Notes: generated by a model not told the origin, from the letters alone. A stretch of DNA of 64,000 bases from Gracilibacillus ureilyticus (GCF_900111195.1 NZ_FOGL01000005.1:62001-126000); one strand, 5' to 3'; positions 1 to 8,958 are shown, counted from the first letter of the stretch. Translations and numbers: made by a program.

Positions 1-2
1 TC

Positions 3-350
3 ATTATCTTTTTAGGGGCAATATCCTCTATTCCCGGAGATATTTATGAAGCGGCTGAAATTGATGGTGCCAATCGCTGGCACCAGTTCAGGTATATTAT
101 TTTGCCAAGTATCAAAATAATTGTATCTCTTAATCTAATTTTAGCCATTAGTGGTGCACTAAGTGCATTTGAGATTCCGTACATTATGACAGGTGGTTCA
201 AACGGCAGTGCCACTTTTGTTATACAGACAGTAGACACAGCATTTAAGTATGGGAAAATCGGCTTAGCATCAGCGATGGCAGTTATTCTGCTTATTATCG
301 TCATTATTGTTACTGCTGTACAACGGAAATTCTTCTCGGAGGAGGAGTAA
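3..350 (+). CDS. Sugar ABC transporter permease, MalF type (3' part only)
   Basis: The reading frame is open from the window edge, so the 5' end is missing. It encodes the C-terminal ~115 residues of a binding-protein-dependent sugar permease. The EAA loop that docks on the ATPase is visible at the start (EAAEIDGANRWHQFRYIILP), followed by two hydrophobic segments and a charged tail. It ends 2 nt before the start of a MalG-type permease, so the two form the usual permease pair. The mannan-degrading enzymes downstream suggest manno-oligosaccharide import; that substrate is inference from context. The binding protein is presumably upstream of the window. Confidence 0.9.
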   Translation: MIFLGAISSIPGDIYEAAEIDGANRWHQFRYIILPSIKIIVSLNLILAISGALSAFEIPYIMTGGSNGSATFVIQTVDTAFKYGKIGLASAMAVILLIIVIIVTAVQRKFFSEEE

Positions 351-352
351 AT

Positions 353-1183
353 ATGAGAGCGAAGTCTTTAGCGGGTATTACTATAAAATATGTTTCCCTG
401 ATTCTGGGAGTAGTTGCTGCAATATTGCCGATTCTAATTGTATTTTTTGCAGCATTTAAAACTGGTACAGAGTATACAACAACAGGCCCTTTAACACCTC
501 CAGAAGACTGGACAAATTTTGAAAACTTTAAACGGGCTTTTACCGAAGGAAATATGCTAACAGGATTTAAAAATACTGTTATTATTCTGCTAGTTTCCAT
601 TTTTGGTACGACCATAATAGGGTCTATGGTTGCTTTTGTTTTAAATCGGTTTAAATTCAAAGGCAGTAAGTTGATACTTGGAGCCTTCTTACTAGCTACA
701 TTAATACCAGGTGTAACAACACAAGTAGCCACATTCCAAATTGTTAACTTTTTAGGTCTGTTTAATACGATATGGGCAGCTGTCATTCTTTATTTGGGTA
801 CAGATATAATTGCTATTTATATATTCCTGCAATTTATGAATTCGATATCTGTTTCATTAGATGAATCTGCCATGTTAGATGGGGCATCTTATTTTACTAT
901 TTACCGGAAAATAATCCTTCCATTACTCACACCGGCTATTGTTACAGTAATTATTGTAAAAGGAATCAATGTATACAACGATTTTTATACACCATATCTC
1001 TATATGCCGAAAACAGAACTGCACGTTATTTCAACGGCTTTATTTAAATTTAAAGGTCCATATGGCTCAGAATGGGAAGTGATTTGTGCAGGTATTATGC
1101 TTGCAATTATACCGACTTTCATTGCATTTACATCGTTGCAAAAATATATTTATAACGGATTGACATCAGGATCTGTGAAATAA
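353..1183 (+). CDS. Sugar ABC transporter permease, MalG type
   Basis: A 276-residue integral membrane protein of the carbohydrate CUT1 permease family. It has an N-terminal hydrophobic segment (residues ~10-30), several further membrane spans, and an EAA loop around residues 175-195 (LDESAMLDGASYFTIYRKII). It ends in the typical short GSVK tail of MalG-like permeases. An AGGAGGAG ribosome site lies at the end of the preceding permease gene. The next gene, a GH113 enzyme, starts 15 nt downstream, so transport and hydrolysis are co-transcribed. The substrate is probably beta-manno-oligosaccharide (inferred from neighbours). Confidence 0.93.
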   Translation: MRAKSLAGITIKYVSLILGVVAAILPILIVFFAAFKTGTEYTTTGPLTPPEDWTNFENFKRAFTEGNMLTGFKNTVIILLVSIFGTTIIGSMVAFVLNRFKFKGSKLILGAFLLATLIPGVTTQVATFQIVNFLGLFNTIWAAVILYLGTDIIAIYIFLQFMNSISVSLDESAMLDGASYFTIYRKIILPLLTPAIVTVIIVKGINVYNDFYTPYLYMPKTELHVISTALFKFKGPYGSEWEVICAGIMLAIIPTFIAFTSLQKYIYNGLTSGSVK

Positions 1184-1197
1184 AAGGAGAGAAACAG

Positions 1198-2157
1198 ATG
1201 GAGTATATAAGAGGGTTTACGTTTGGCTGGGGGGCAAAACGTGGAGAGTTTAAGAAGAAAGAAGCTAAGGAATCCCTGAGGTTAATGAAGGAGAGAACTG
1301 CTTGCAATTATGTCATTTTTGCATTAGCAGCTTCACAGGACACTGTTTTCTCTACTAATGTAATCTTTCGTGGGGAACATATGGTGTCAGATCAAGAGCT
1401 AGAAGAGATGATAGATTACGCTAGATCAATAGATTTGAAAGTAATCATAAAGCCGACGGTAAATCCGGATGACGGAATATGGCGGGCCCATATCAACTTT
1501 TTTGATATTGACGTACCATGTGAGCCGAAATGGAGCGAGTGGTTTAGAAGCTATACAGATTACCAGCTTCATTATGCAAATATAGCTGCAAAGAAACATG
1601 CTGAAATGTTTATCGTTGGCTGTGAAATGGTTCAAACGGAAAGGCGTGAGCAGGAGTGGCGTCAACTGATTCGGGAAGTACGCGAAGTTTATGGTGGTTT
1701 AATTACTTATAATACGGATAAGTACCAGGAGGGAAATGTAAAATGGTGGGATGAAGTTGATATTATATCTTCAAGTGGATATTACCCATTGGGGGATTGG
1801 GATAATCAATTAGACCGTATTGAGAAAATTATTCAGCCATTTAATAAGCCTTTCTTCTTTGCGGAAGCAGGCTGTCCAAGCAGAACAGGTGCTTCTCGCA
1901 TTCCAAATGACTGGTCCTTAGATGGGAAAATAAACTTAGAAGAACAGGCGTCTTTTTATCGTGACATGTTTGAGGCGACAAGGAAAAGAGACTGGGTGAG
2001 AGGTTTTGGATTATGGGACTGGAAAGTGGTACTTTATCCGGAAGGGGAAGCAGATCAGGATACGGATTACGCAGTTTTTGGAAAACCAGCTGAAAGAGTA
2101 ATCAATGCTTATTACAAAAAATTCGAAGAGGTGACCTATGAAAAAGCTGAACTTTAA
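1198..2157 (+). CDS. GH113 family beta-mannanase-like glycoside hydrolase
   Basis: A 319-residue protein without a signal peptide, fitting the single-domain TIM-barrel family GH113 (endo-beta-1,4-mannanase, type member from Alicyclobacillus). The two expected catalytic glutamates are visible: E143 in VGCEMVQTE (acid/base) and E223 in FFAEAGCPS (nucleophile). Their 80-residue spacing is what I recall for the type enzyme. Lack of a secretion signal means it would act on imported oligosaccharides in the cytoplasm. An AAAGGAGAGAA ribosome site precedes the ATG. The 3' end overlaps the beta-mannosidase gene by 20 nt, indicating translational coupling. Family assignment is firm; exact substrate preference is inferred. 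Confidence 0.85.
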   Translation: MEYIRGFTFGWGAKRGEFKKKEAKESLRLMKERTACNYVIFALAASQDTVFSTNVIFRGEHMVSDQELEEMIDYARSIDLKVIIKPTVNPDDGIWRAHINFFDIDVPCEPKWSEWFRSYTDYQLHYANIAAKKHAEMFIVGCEMVQTERREQEWRQLIREVREVYGGLITYNTDKYQEGNVKWWDEVDIISSSGYYPLGDWDNQLDRIEKIIQPFNKPFFFAEAGCPSRTGASRIPNDWSLDGKINLEEQASFYRDMFEATRKRDWVRGFGLWDWKVVLYPEGEADQDTDYAVFGKPAERVINAYYKKFEEVTYEKAEL

Positions 2158-4630
2158 CCAAGGTTGGAAAATGAAGGAGTTATCCGGAAATGCCTGGTAT
2201 CCTGTAACACTTCCAGCCTCTGTTATGAATACATTATTGGATGCTGAAGTCATTGATGACCCTTTTTACCGCGACAATGAAGAAAAGGCATTAGAGGTGG
2301 CTCAAAAGGATTATATTTTTCAAAAAGAGTTTGAGATAAAAAAGGGTGAGTTAGAATATGACCACTTTGAGTTTATCTTTCATGGGGTTGATACAATAGC
2401 TGATATATTCTTGAATGGTCATAAAATTTCCAATACAGATAATATGCATCGAATTTTTGAAATAAGTGTAAAAGATTACTTGAAGGAAGGAACGAACATT
2501 CTGAAGGTAATTTTATATTCCCCAATCCGGTATATTGAGAGTATGCATGAAAAAGACCCATTGGCTGGAGTTGATCATGCAATACAGGGATATCAGCATT
2601 TACGGAAATCACATAGCATGTTTGGATGGGATTGGGGTCCCAAAATTCCTGATTTGGGAATTTGGCGAGACGTGGAATTAGTTATGTGGAATGATAATCG
2701 CATTGATGATGTTTATATTGCTCAAAATCATGAAGAGAATCATGTTCAACTAGACGTGAAGGTGACCCTGCACAATCAAAAAAATACAAATCTCAGGCTT
2801 TCAGCAAAAGTGATTTCTCCTGGTGGAATAGAAGAGGAACAAGTGATAAATCAGTTGAATCAATTGGAACATCTATCTTTTTTAATCCAAGATCCTCAAC
2901 TGTGGTGGCCGGCAGGATATGGAGAACAGCCTTTATATAAAGTGGAAATCTCCTTATTAAACGGAGAAAAGCAGCTGGATAGAAAGAATTATACGGTCGG
3001 GCTCCGAACGATTGAGGTGAAACATGAGAAGGACAAATGGGGCAAGTCGTTTGAATTTGTTGTGAATGGATATCCGATTTTTATGAAGGGAGCCAATTAC
3101 ATTCCGGAAGATAGTTTGTTACCGCGTACTACTAAAGCAAGAACAGAGCAATTAATTAAAGATTGCAAAGCAGCAAATTTTAATATGATTCGAGTCTGGG
3201 GCGGCGGGCATTACCCGGAAGATTATTTTTATGATCTGTGTGATCAACATGGTCTGATTGTATGGCAGGATTTCATGTTTGCGTGCAGTGTTTACCGCTT
3301 AACAGAACATTTTACCCAAAATGTGCAAAATGAAGCAATTGATCAAATTAAACGAATACGTCATCATGCATCACTTGGTATATGGTGTGGAAATAACGAA
3401 GTAGAAGAAGCGATGGAGCATTGGGGATGGCCGAAAAAGGCAGAATGGAGAAGAGATTATATTAAACTATTTGAAATAATGTTACCTGAGGTAGTAATGG
3501 AATACGACCCGCAGACTTTTTACTGGTCGTCTTCTCCATCATCAGGAGGCGGATTTGATGAGCCAAAAAATCCGGATATTGGAGATGTTCACTATTGGGA
3601 AGTATGGCATGGACAAAAACCATTCAATGAATATCGAAATTATTATTTTCGCTTTTGTTCAGAATTCGGTTTTCAATCATTTCCTTCATTGAAAACGATT
3701 GAATCGTTCACTGAACCCGGAGATAGGAATATCTTTTCAAGAATTATGGAAAAACATCAGAAAAATGATGATGCGAATGGGAAAATTCTTTATTATTTAT
3801 CAGAAAATTTCCTTTATCCAAAAGATTTTGACACACTTCTTTACACATCACAATTATTGCAGGCTGAAGCTATTAAATATGGAGTGGAACATTGGCGACG
3901 TAATCTGGGACGGTGCATGGGATCTCTTTATTGGCAGTTAAATGACTGTTGGCCAGTCGCTTCATGGTCAAGTATCGACTATTTCGGGAGATGGAAGGCA
4001 CTGCATTATTTTGCAAGGAAGTTTTATGACCCTGTTCTCGTATCTTTAGAAGAAGGAGAAAAGAATACCAATATATATGTCACTAACGATCATTTGACAG
4101 AGGTGAAATGCCGGGTTGAATGGAAGCTTAGGAATAACAAATCGGTTATTTTAGAACATGGAGATGTAGAAACAGTTATTCCTTCATTAACAGCGGTAAA
4201 CTGCCAGGAATTAGATTTCTCATCAGTTTTAACAGCGGAAAGAAAGCGTAATTGTTATTTAGAAGCAATCCTTTATATAAATGAAGAATGGTACAGCAGT
4301 ACAACAGTTATCTTTACTAAAGCAAAGCATTTTGAATTTTTAAACCCGCATTTAACATCACACGTATCGGAAAACAATGAACAAATTATGATAGAAATTT
4401 TAGCAAATGCCTATACAAAGTATGTAGAAATTCAATTGGATCCAGATGTAATTCTATCAGACAACTATTTTGATTTATCAGCAAATGAGCCCAAGATAGT
4501 AACAATAGATAAATCTGTATTGCCTGAAACCATTACATTAAAAGATATAGAAGAAAGTCTGAAGCTTCGTAGTGTATATCATATTACACATGAATCTCAA
4601 TTAGAAACTGCTGACATTAGTAATGGATAG
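2138..4630 (+). CDS. GH2 beta-mannosidase
   Basis: An 830-residue cytoplasmic glycoside hydrolase of family 2, of normal length for beta-mannosidases. An N-terminal jelly-roll sugar-binding domain (~1-190) is followed by an immunoglobulin-like domain and a TIM barrel. The acid/base glutamate is E421 in GNNEVEEAM and the nucleophile is E509 in FCSEFGFQ. The motif MFGWDWGPK near residue 165 is also typical of beta-mannosidases. It releases mannose from the non-reducing end of manno-oligosaccharides, completing the work of the overlapping upstream GH113 enzyme. The ATG has an AGAGGTGA ribosome site inside the preceding gene. No terminator hairpin is seen directly after it. Confidence 0.92.
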   Translation: MKKLNFNQGWKMKELSGNAWYPVTLPASVMNTLLDAEVIDDPFYRDNEEKALEVAQKDYIFQKEFEIKKGELEYDHFEFIFHGVDTIADIFLNGHKISNTDNMHRIFEISVKDYLKEGTNILKVILYSPIRYIESMHEKDPLAGVDHAIQGYQHLRKSHSMFGWDWGPKIPDLGIWRDVELVMWNDNRIDDVYIAQNHEENHVQLDVKVTLHNQKNTNLRLSAKVISPGGIEEEQVINQLNQLEHLSFLIQDPQLWWPAGYGEQPLYKVEISLLNGEKQLDRKNYTVGLRTIEVKHEKDKWGKSFEFVVNGYPIFMKGANYIPEDSLLPRTTKARTEQLIKDCKAANFNMIRVWGGGHYPEDYFYDLCDQHGLIVWQDFMFACSVYRLTEHFTQNVQNEAIDQIKRIRHHASLGIWCGNNEVEEAMEHWGWPKKAEWRRDYIKLFEIMLPEVVMEYDPQTFYWSSSPSSGGGFDEPKNPDIGDVHYWEVWHGQKPFNEYRNYYFRFCSEFGFQSFPSLKTIESFTEPGDRNIFSRIMEKHQKNDDANGKILYYLSENFLYPKDFDTLLYTSQLLQAEAIKYGVEHWRRNLGRCMGSLYWQLNDCWPVASWSSIDYFGRWKALHYFARKFYDPVLVSLEEGEKNTNIYVTNDHLTEVKCRVEWKLRNNKSVILEHGDVETVIPSLTAVNCQELDFSSVLTAERKRNCYLEAILYINEEWYSSTTVIFTKAKHFEFLNPHLTSHVSENNEQIMIEILANAYTKYVEIQLDPDVILSDNYFDLSANEPKIVTIDKSVLPETITLKDIEESLKLRSVYHITHESQLETADISNG

Positions 4631-4657
4631 TAATTTCTAAAAATTTAAATAAAGCAG

Positions 4658-4685
4658 TGATCAAAATAAAATAGTATGGTATAAT
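4658..4685 (+). promoter_or_regulatory. Possible extended -10 promoter upstream of the GH1 gene
   Basis: A TGGTATAAT extended -10 element lies at 4677-4685 with a poor -35 (TGATCA at 4658). If real, it would give a leader of about 310 nt before the GH1 start. The predicted start point falls inside the 12-bp stem that follows, which weakens the call. Confidence 0.35.
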
Positions 4686-4686
4686 G

Positions 4687-4777
4687 AAACCGGTATCTTT
4701 CACGTAAAAAGCTATTAGCGCCATAGTGAATGAGGATTATGATAAATTGCTTCATTATCCTTTTGAGATACTGGTTT
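4687..4777 (+). ncRNA. Unexplained structured leader element before the GH1 gene
   Basis: AAACCGGTATCT (4687-4698) pairs with AGATACTGGTTT (4766-4777) over 12 positions with one G-U pair. Inside it lies a second hairpin, AGGATTATGA (4733-4742) with TCATTATCCT (4752-4761, one mismatch), and a small GCT/AGC hairpin near 4711. The layout resembles a closed multi-branch RNA. I recognise no known riboswitch class here. It could also be read as DNA-level inverted repeats. Confidence 0.4.
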
Positions 4778-4871
4778 CTTATACCCTTGAGTGAAAAATC
4801 TGTGAAACCTTATCAGGGGGGAAGAGTGCTGAGGTAATAAAAGAGAATGCACTTGGTTAATTTTTGCCGTG

Positions 4872-4889
4872 AAGGAAATCGGTTTCCTT
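4872..4889. promoter_or_regulatory. Near-palindromic operator-like site (LacI-family type)
   Basis: AAGGAAATCGGTTTCCTT is an 18-bp inverted repeat around a central CG with one mismatched pair, the usual design of operators bound by LacI/GalR-family regulators. It lies 113 nt before the GH1 start. No LacI-type gene is in the window; the regulator would be elsewhere, possibly just upstream. Confidence 0.45.
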
Positions 4890-5001
4890 AATGGAGTCTT
4901 TGTTTTTTGCAATTTGTTTGCTGATGAGCATTTTGCCCAATCAGTCCGACTATGTCTGAAAGCAATATGTTCATATTATAATTATGAGGAGGAGTTATTT
5001 A

Positions 5002-6345
5002 ATGGCAATTATTCAGTTTCCGAAAGATATGAAATGGGGTACAGCTACAGCTTCATACCAGATTGAGGGAGCAGCCAATGAAGATGGCAGGGGAGTTTCG
5101 ATTTGGGATACATTTTCAAAAACACCAGGCAATGTAGTGAACGGGGATAATGGCGATATTGCATGCGATAGTTATCACCGATTTGAAGAAGATATTGAGT
5201 TAATGAAAGAATTGGGAATCGATGTGTACCGTTTTTCAATAGCATGGCCAAGGATTTTCCCGAATGGAACTGGTGAAATCAATCAAAAAGGTTTAGATTA
5301 CTATCATCGGTTAGTTGACAAATTAATTGAAAGTGATATCGAACCGATGTGTACATTGTATCATTGGGATCTTCCTCAAGCATTACAAGATAAAGGAGGG
5401 TGGAACAACCGCGAAACAATCGATGCATTTGTGCAGTATGCAGAAGTGATATTTAAAGAGTTCTCAGGGAAGATCAATAAGTGGCTTACATTAAATGAAC
5501 CATGGTGTATTTCTTTTCTTTCAAATTATATTGGTGTCCATGCTCCTGGCAACAAGAATTTACAGCTAGCTGCCCAAATCTCTCACCATTTGCTGGTTAC
5601 ACATGGCTTAACGGTTAAAAAGTTTCGAGAAACAGGCATTGATGGACAAATTGGCTTTGCACCAAATACAACTTGGCTTGAGCCATATAGTAATCGTCAG
5701 GAAGATATTGATGCATGTAACCGCGAAATTGGCTGGTATGTGGAATGGTTTATGGATCCTGTATTTAAAGGAAGCTATCCTGATTTCATGTTGGAGTGGT
5801 TTAAGAAAAAAGGAGTAGAGCTGGATATACAGGATGGAGATATGGAGAAAATTAATCAGCCGATTGACTTTTTAGGAATTAACTATTACACAGGACATAT
5901 CGCCAGACATAAAGAAAATGAAGGGTTACTAGATTGGGAAATGGTTGAAATGAATTATGACCGGACAGATATCGGCTGGCCAATTTTCCCTGAAGGCTTT
6001 TATAAAGTATTGATGCGAATTAAAGAAAGTTATGGTGATATCCCGATTTACATTACTGAAAATGGTTCCTGTTATAATGATGAGCCGGAAAACGGCCAGG
6101 TAAAAGATAGCGGGCGAATCAATTACTTACAGCAGCATTTGACTGCCCTAAGCCGTGCAATTGCATCAGGGGTGAATATTAAAGGATATATTACTTGGTC
6201 ACTGATGGACAATTTTGAGTGGGCTGAGGGATATACGATGCGATTTGGTATTGTTCATGTAAATTACCGTACATTAGAGCGGACGAAGAAGGACAGTTAT
6301 TACTGGTATAAACAGACTGTAGCAAACAACTGGTTTGAAAATTAA
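5002..6345 (+). CDS. GH1 family beta-glycosidase (beta-glucosidase/beta-mannosidase type)
   Basis: A 447-residue single-domain GH1 enzyme. The N-terminus carries the conserved GTATASYQIEGA signature at residues ~13-24. E166 in TLNEPWC is the acid/base and E353 in YITENGSC the nucleophile; WSLMDNFEWAEGY near the C-terminus is the family's aglycone-site motif. The ATG at 5002 is chosen because AGGAGGAG lies 7 nt upstream; an in-frame ATG at 4984 has no such site. No signal peptide, so it hydrolyses imported di- or oligosaccharides. Placement after GH113 and GH2 enzymes suggests action on glucomannan or cellobiose-like products. Unphosphorylated versus 6-phospho substrate specificity cannot be settled by eye. 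Confidence 0.93.
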   Translation: MAIIQFPKDMKWGTATASYQIEGAANEDGRGVSIWDTFSKTPGNVVNGDNGDIACDSYHRFEEDIELMKELGIDVYRFSIAWPRIFPNGTGEINQKGLDYYHRLVDKLIESDIEPMCTLYHWDLPQALQDKGGWNNRETIDAFVQYAEVIFKEFSGKINKWLTLNEPWCISFLSNYIGVHAPGNKNLQLAAQISHHLLVTHGLTVKKFRETGIDGQIGFAPNTTWLEPYSNRQEDIDACNREIGWYVEWFMDPVFKGSYPDFMLEWFKKKGVELDIQDGDMEKINQPIDFLGINYYTGHIARHKENEGLLDWEMVEMNYDRTDIGWPIFPEGFYKVLMRIKESYGDIPIYITENGSCYNDEPENGQVKDSGRINYLQQHLTALSRAIASGVNIKGYITWSLMDNFEWAEGYTMRFGIVHVNYRTLERTKKDSYYWYKQTVANNWFEN

Positions 6346-6355
6346 ATAATATAGA

Positions 6356-6395
6356 TAGATCACATGTTCATCTGACATGTGGTCTATTTTTTTTT
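6356..6395 (+). terminator. Intrinsic terminator after the GH1 gene
   Basis: TAGATCACATGT and ACATGTGGTCTA form a 12-bp stem (one G-U pair) with a 7-nt loop, followed by nine T residues. Confidence 0.9.
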
Positions 6396-6494
6396 GTACG
6401 GCAAGATGTGTCTCCTTATCAGTACTGAAAATTTTTCACCTTACAAAGTCAAATTTCGTATGTAACAGGTAAAAAAAGTGATATTACCTATCGA

Positions 6495-6515
6495 TGTAAA
6501 TGCTTACAATATAAT
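6495..6515 (+). promoter_or_regulatory. cre-like box overlapping the -10 region of the first YesL/YesMN operon
   Basis: TGTAAATGCTTACA (6495-6508) matches the CcpA consensus TGWAARCGYTWNCA at 13 of 14 positions. A TATAAT -10 element follows at 6510-6515, just upstream of the DUF624 gene. A CcpA roadblock here would give carbon catabolite repression of the operon. The -35 is poor. Confidence 0.6.
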
Positions 6516-6536
6516 TGTGAGGGGAGGCTGATCAAC

Positions 6537-7190
6537 ATGGAGGTACAAGCAACAAATGGTTTATACAAATTATGTGAATGGTTTTACCGGCTGGCGTATC
6601 TAAATTTATTGGCAATAGCCGGCACTATATGCGGGGGAGTTATTCTCGGTTTATTTCCTTCCATTATCGCTATGTTTGCCATAAATAACAGGTGGCAGGA
6701 GGGAGAGAATGATTTTTCTATAAGCAGACACTTTTGGAAAACGTACAAGAGTCATTTCCTGAAAGCAAACAAATTTGCGGGTGTTATGATTTTCGCCATG
6801 ATAGCATTGTATATCGATTTCACGATATTACCAAATTTCCACGGGCTGATTTATTATTTGATCCTGAGCAGCAGTACAACTGTTTTAATAATTATCTGCT
6901 CCGTTTTACTTTATATTTTCTATTTAATGGCAACCTCAGATCTCGGTATGTTGAAACAAATTAAGACAGCATTACATATAACCACACTACTACCATTACA
7001 GACAGTTTGGCTGTTCATATCCACTCTCAGCTTTTTATTTATTTGCTGGGTTATTCCTGGATTGGCCATATTCTATTTAGGCAGCGGTGCAGTTTATATA
7101 ACAACATATTTTTCCAGATTTGCAATGAGACGTTTATCAAAAACCCATAATATTAAAAAACATGTGGAAAGAGGTGCATTGGATGGCTAG
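6537..7190 (+). CDS. DUF624 (YesL-like) membrane protein
   Basis: A 217-residue membrane protein of the DUF624/YesL family with about five hydrophobic segments. The N-terminus has the family pattern LYKLCEWFYRLAYLNLLAIAG, and a GxxxLGLFPSxxA-like stretch follows the first span. YesL homologues sit beside YesMN two-component systems and sugar ABC transporters in Bacillaceae; their molecular role is not established. Here the gene leads an operon of permeases, binding protein, kinase and regulator. GAGGGGAGG is the ribosome site. The end overlaps the next permease by 8 nt. A second family member is at 54926-55561 in the same context. Confidence 0.85.
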   Translation: MEVQATNGLYKLCEWFYRLAYLNLLAIAGTICGGVILGLFPSIIAMFAINNRWQEGENDFSISRHFWKTYKSHFLKANKFAGVMIFAMIALYIDFTILPNFHGLIYYLILSSSTTVLIIICSVLLYIFYLMATSDLGMLKQIKTALHITTLLPLQTVWLFISTLSFLFICWVIPGLAIFYLGSGAVYITTYFSRFAMRRLSKTHNIKKHVERGALDG

Positions 7191-8115
7191 TGCTGACACA
7201 AAGCGATTAACTGCTGTCGACCGTAAAAAAAAGAACAAAATAGAAAAAAACGAGAACCTTGCAGGGCTTTTATTTGTTTCCCCGATGCTTTTAGGTGTAT
7301 CTGTCATTGTGCTGTTCCCTATTGTGGCGACATTTATTTTAGCATTTGCTGATTGGAAGTTTGTTGTAAGCATTGATCAATTAAAATGGGTAGGGTTTGC
7401 AAATTTTTCGGCATTACTGCAGGACGAGAAGTTTATCATGTCTATTATTAATAATGCGTTATTTATTTTTACAGTACCAGTAACAATGATTTTTTCCTTA
7501 ATTTTAGCTGTGATAATCGATAAGAATGTTTATTTAAAAAGTTACTTTAAAGTGGCGTTTTTTATGCCGTATATATCAAGTGTAGTAGCGATAGCTGTTG
7601 TGTGGCAAGTATTGTTTCATCCTTCCGCTGGTCCAATTAACCAGGTGTTAATGTCATTTGGGATTGATAATCCCCCAACATGGATTTCTGATCCTGAGTT
7701 TGCCTTATTGTCAGTAGCGATAATCCATATTTGGATCTCAATCGGTTTTAATCTGATCGTATATATAGCTGGCCTCCAGTCAATTCCGAAAGAGTTGTAT
7801 GAAGCAGCCGAAATGGATGGAGCAAATGCATGGTATAAATTCAGGAACATTACATTTCCGCTAATTTCGCCTACATCATTTTTCTTACTAATTACAGGCG
7901 TAATAGCTACATTTAAAGTGTTTGACTTAATAGCGGTTCTCACACAGGGGGGGCCATTAAACCGAACAACAATGCTTGTATGGCATCTGTATGAAATGGC
8001 ATTTTTAAATCTAGAGATTGGTTATGCTTCAGCGATAGCTGTTGTATTATTTCTGTTCGTTTTTACTATCACCATTTTGCAATGGTTTGGTCAGAAAAAA
8101 TGGGTGAATTATTAG
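7183..8115 (+). CDS. Sugar ABC transporter permease, MalF type
   Basis: A 310-residue CUT1 permease. The start at 7183 is chosen because GAGGTG lies 7 nt upstream; an earlier in-frame ATG at 7162 lacks a ribosome site. A basic N-terminus (KKKNKIEKNEN) precedes six membrane spans, with the EAA loop near residues 205-225 (YEAAEMDGANAWYKFRNITF). It pairs with the MalG-type permease that begins 15 nt downstream. It belongs to an oligosaccharide uptake system with the lipoprotein at 9069. The co-transcribed lyase suggests a uronic-acid-containing oligosaccharide; that is inference. Confidence 0.92.
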   Translation: MASADTKRLTAVDRKKKNKIEKNENLAGLLFVSPMLLGVSVIVLFPIVATFILAFADWKFVVSIDQLKWVGFANFSALLQDEKFIMSIINNALFIFTVPVTMIFSLILAVIIDKNVYLKSYFKVAFFMPYISSVVAIAVVWQVLFHPSAGPINQVLMSFGIDNPPTWISDPEFALLSVAIIHIWISIGFNLIVYIAGLQSIPKELYEAAEMDGANAWYKFRNITFPLISPTSFFLLITGVIATFKVFDLIAVLTQGGPLNRTTMLVWHLYEMAFLNLEIGYASAIAVVLFLFVFTITILQWFGQKKWVNY

Positions 8116-8130
8116 AAGGAGGTGAACCTG

Positions 8131-8958
8131 ATGAAATTGAATTTCAGGAAATTGGCAAGTACAGTTATATTATTGTTTTGCAGTATTGCTTTTTTACTAC
8201 CATTCATATGGATGCTGTCCACTTCGTTTAAAATCGAAGCAGATGTATTTAAATATCCGATTGAATGGATTCCTTCAAGATGGAATGCTCTGGAGAATTA
8301 CAAACAAGTATGGTTTGGTGACCAGCCATTTTATCTGTATTATTGGAATTCTATTAAAGTAGCTGTTCTAACAACAATACTGTCCGTTGTCGTATCTTCA
8401 TTGGCAGCATACGGTTTTTCAAAAGTAAGGTTTCCCGCAGGCAGATGGTTATTTCTTATCGTTTTGGCAACATATATGGTACCACCTCAAGCAAGTCTTG
8501 TTCCTCAATTTATCCTGTATCGTCAGATTGGTTTATTTGACAGTCATTTTGGTTTAATCCTGCTTGGCAGTTTTAGTGTGCTGGGAACATTTATGTTAAG
8601 GCAATTTTTTATGGGAATTCATCATGATTTCATTGATGCAGCAAAAATCGACGGGGCAGGGCATTGGAGAATCTTTTGGCGAATTGCATTGCCGATTGTT
8701 AAACCGGCTGTCGCAACATATGCCATTCTCCGCTTTATCTGGACATGGAATGATTACCAAAATCCGTTGATATTTTTACGTACAGATGCTTTGTACACGA
8801 TTCAGCTTGCTATGCAAAAGTTTACGACGATTAATGGTGAGTTTTATTCATTAATTATGGCAGCAGCAGTCTCGGCAATTCTGCCACTGCTTATTGTATT
8901 TATTTTAGGTCAAAAACACGTTATCGATGGGATTGCATTAGGCGGGGTAAAAGGATAA
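8131..8958 (+). CDS. Sugar ABC transporter permease, MalG type
   Basis: A 275-residue CUT1 permease. The ATG at 8131 follows an AAGGAGGTG ribosome site at 8116-8124; an in-frame GTG at 8122 lies inside that site and is rejected. The EAA loop is near residues 165-185 (FIDAAKIDGAGHWRIFWRIA) and the protein ends with the ALGGVKG tail of MalG-like permeases. It forms the membrane channel with the preceding gene. No dedicated ATPase is encoded in this operon, so a shared MsmK/UgpC-type ATPase elsewhere is likely. Confidence 0.92.
   Translation: MKLNFRKLASTVILLFCSIAFLLPFIWMLSTSFKIEADVFKYPIEWIPSRWNALENYKQVWFGDQPFYLYYWNSIKVAVLTTILSVVVSSLAAYGFSKVRFPAGRWLFLIVLATYMVPPQASLVPQFILYRQIGLFDSHFGLILLGSFSVLGTFMLRQFFMGIHHDFIDAAKIDGAGHWRIFWRIALPIVKPAVATYAILRFIWTWNDYQNPLIFLRTDALYTIQLAMQKFTTINGEFYSLIMAAAVSAILPLLIVFILGQKHVIDGIALGGVKG

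Larger units (their letters stand above)
4631..5001 (+). other. Gene-free stretch between the beta-mannosidase and GH1 genes
   Basis: These 371 nt hold a weak extended -10 element, a nested inverted-repeat structure (4687-4777) and an 18-bp LacI-type operator-like palindrome (4872-4889). The ribosome site AGGAGGAG sits at 4987-4994. I see no convincing open reading frame and no clear intrinsic terminator after the beta-mannosidase gene. Confidence 0.6.

Noticed and set aside
4977-4982. TATAAT just before the GH1 ribosome site
   Set aside because: A start point from this -10 would fall inside the ribosome binding site, so it is unlikely to be the working promoter.
4869-5066. A 65-codon frame overlapping the start of the GH1 gene
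   Set aside because: It has no ribosome site, covers an operator-like palindrome and runs into the conserved GH1 start in another frame.
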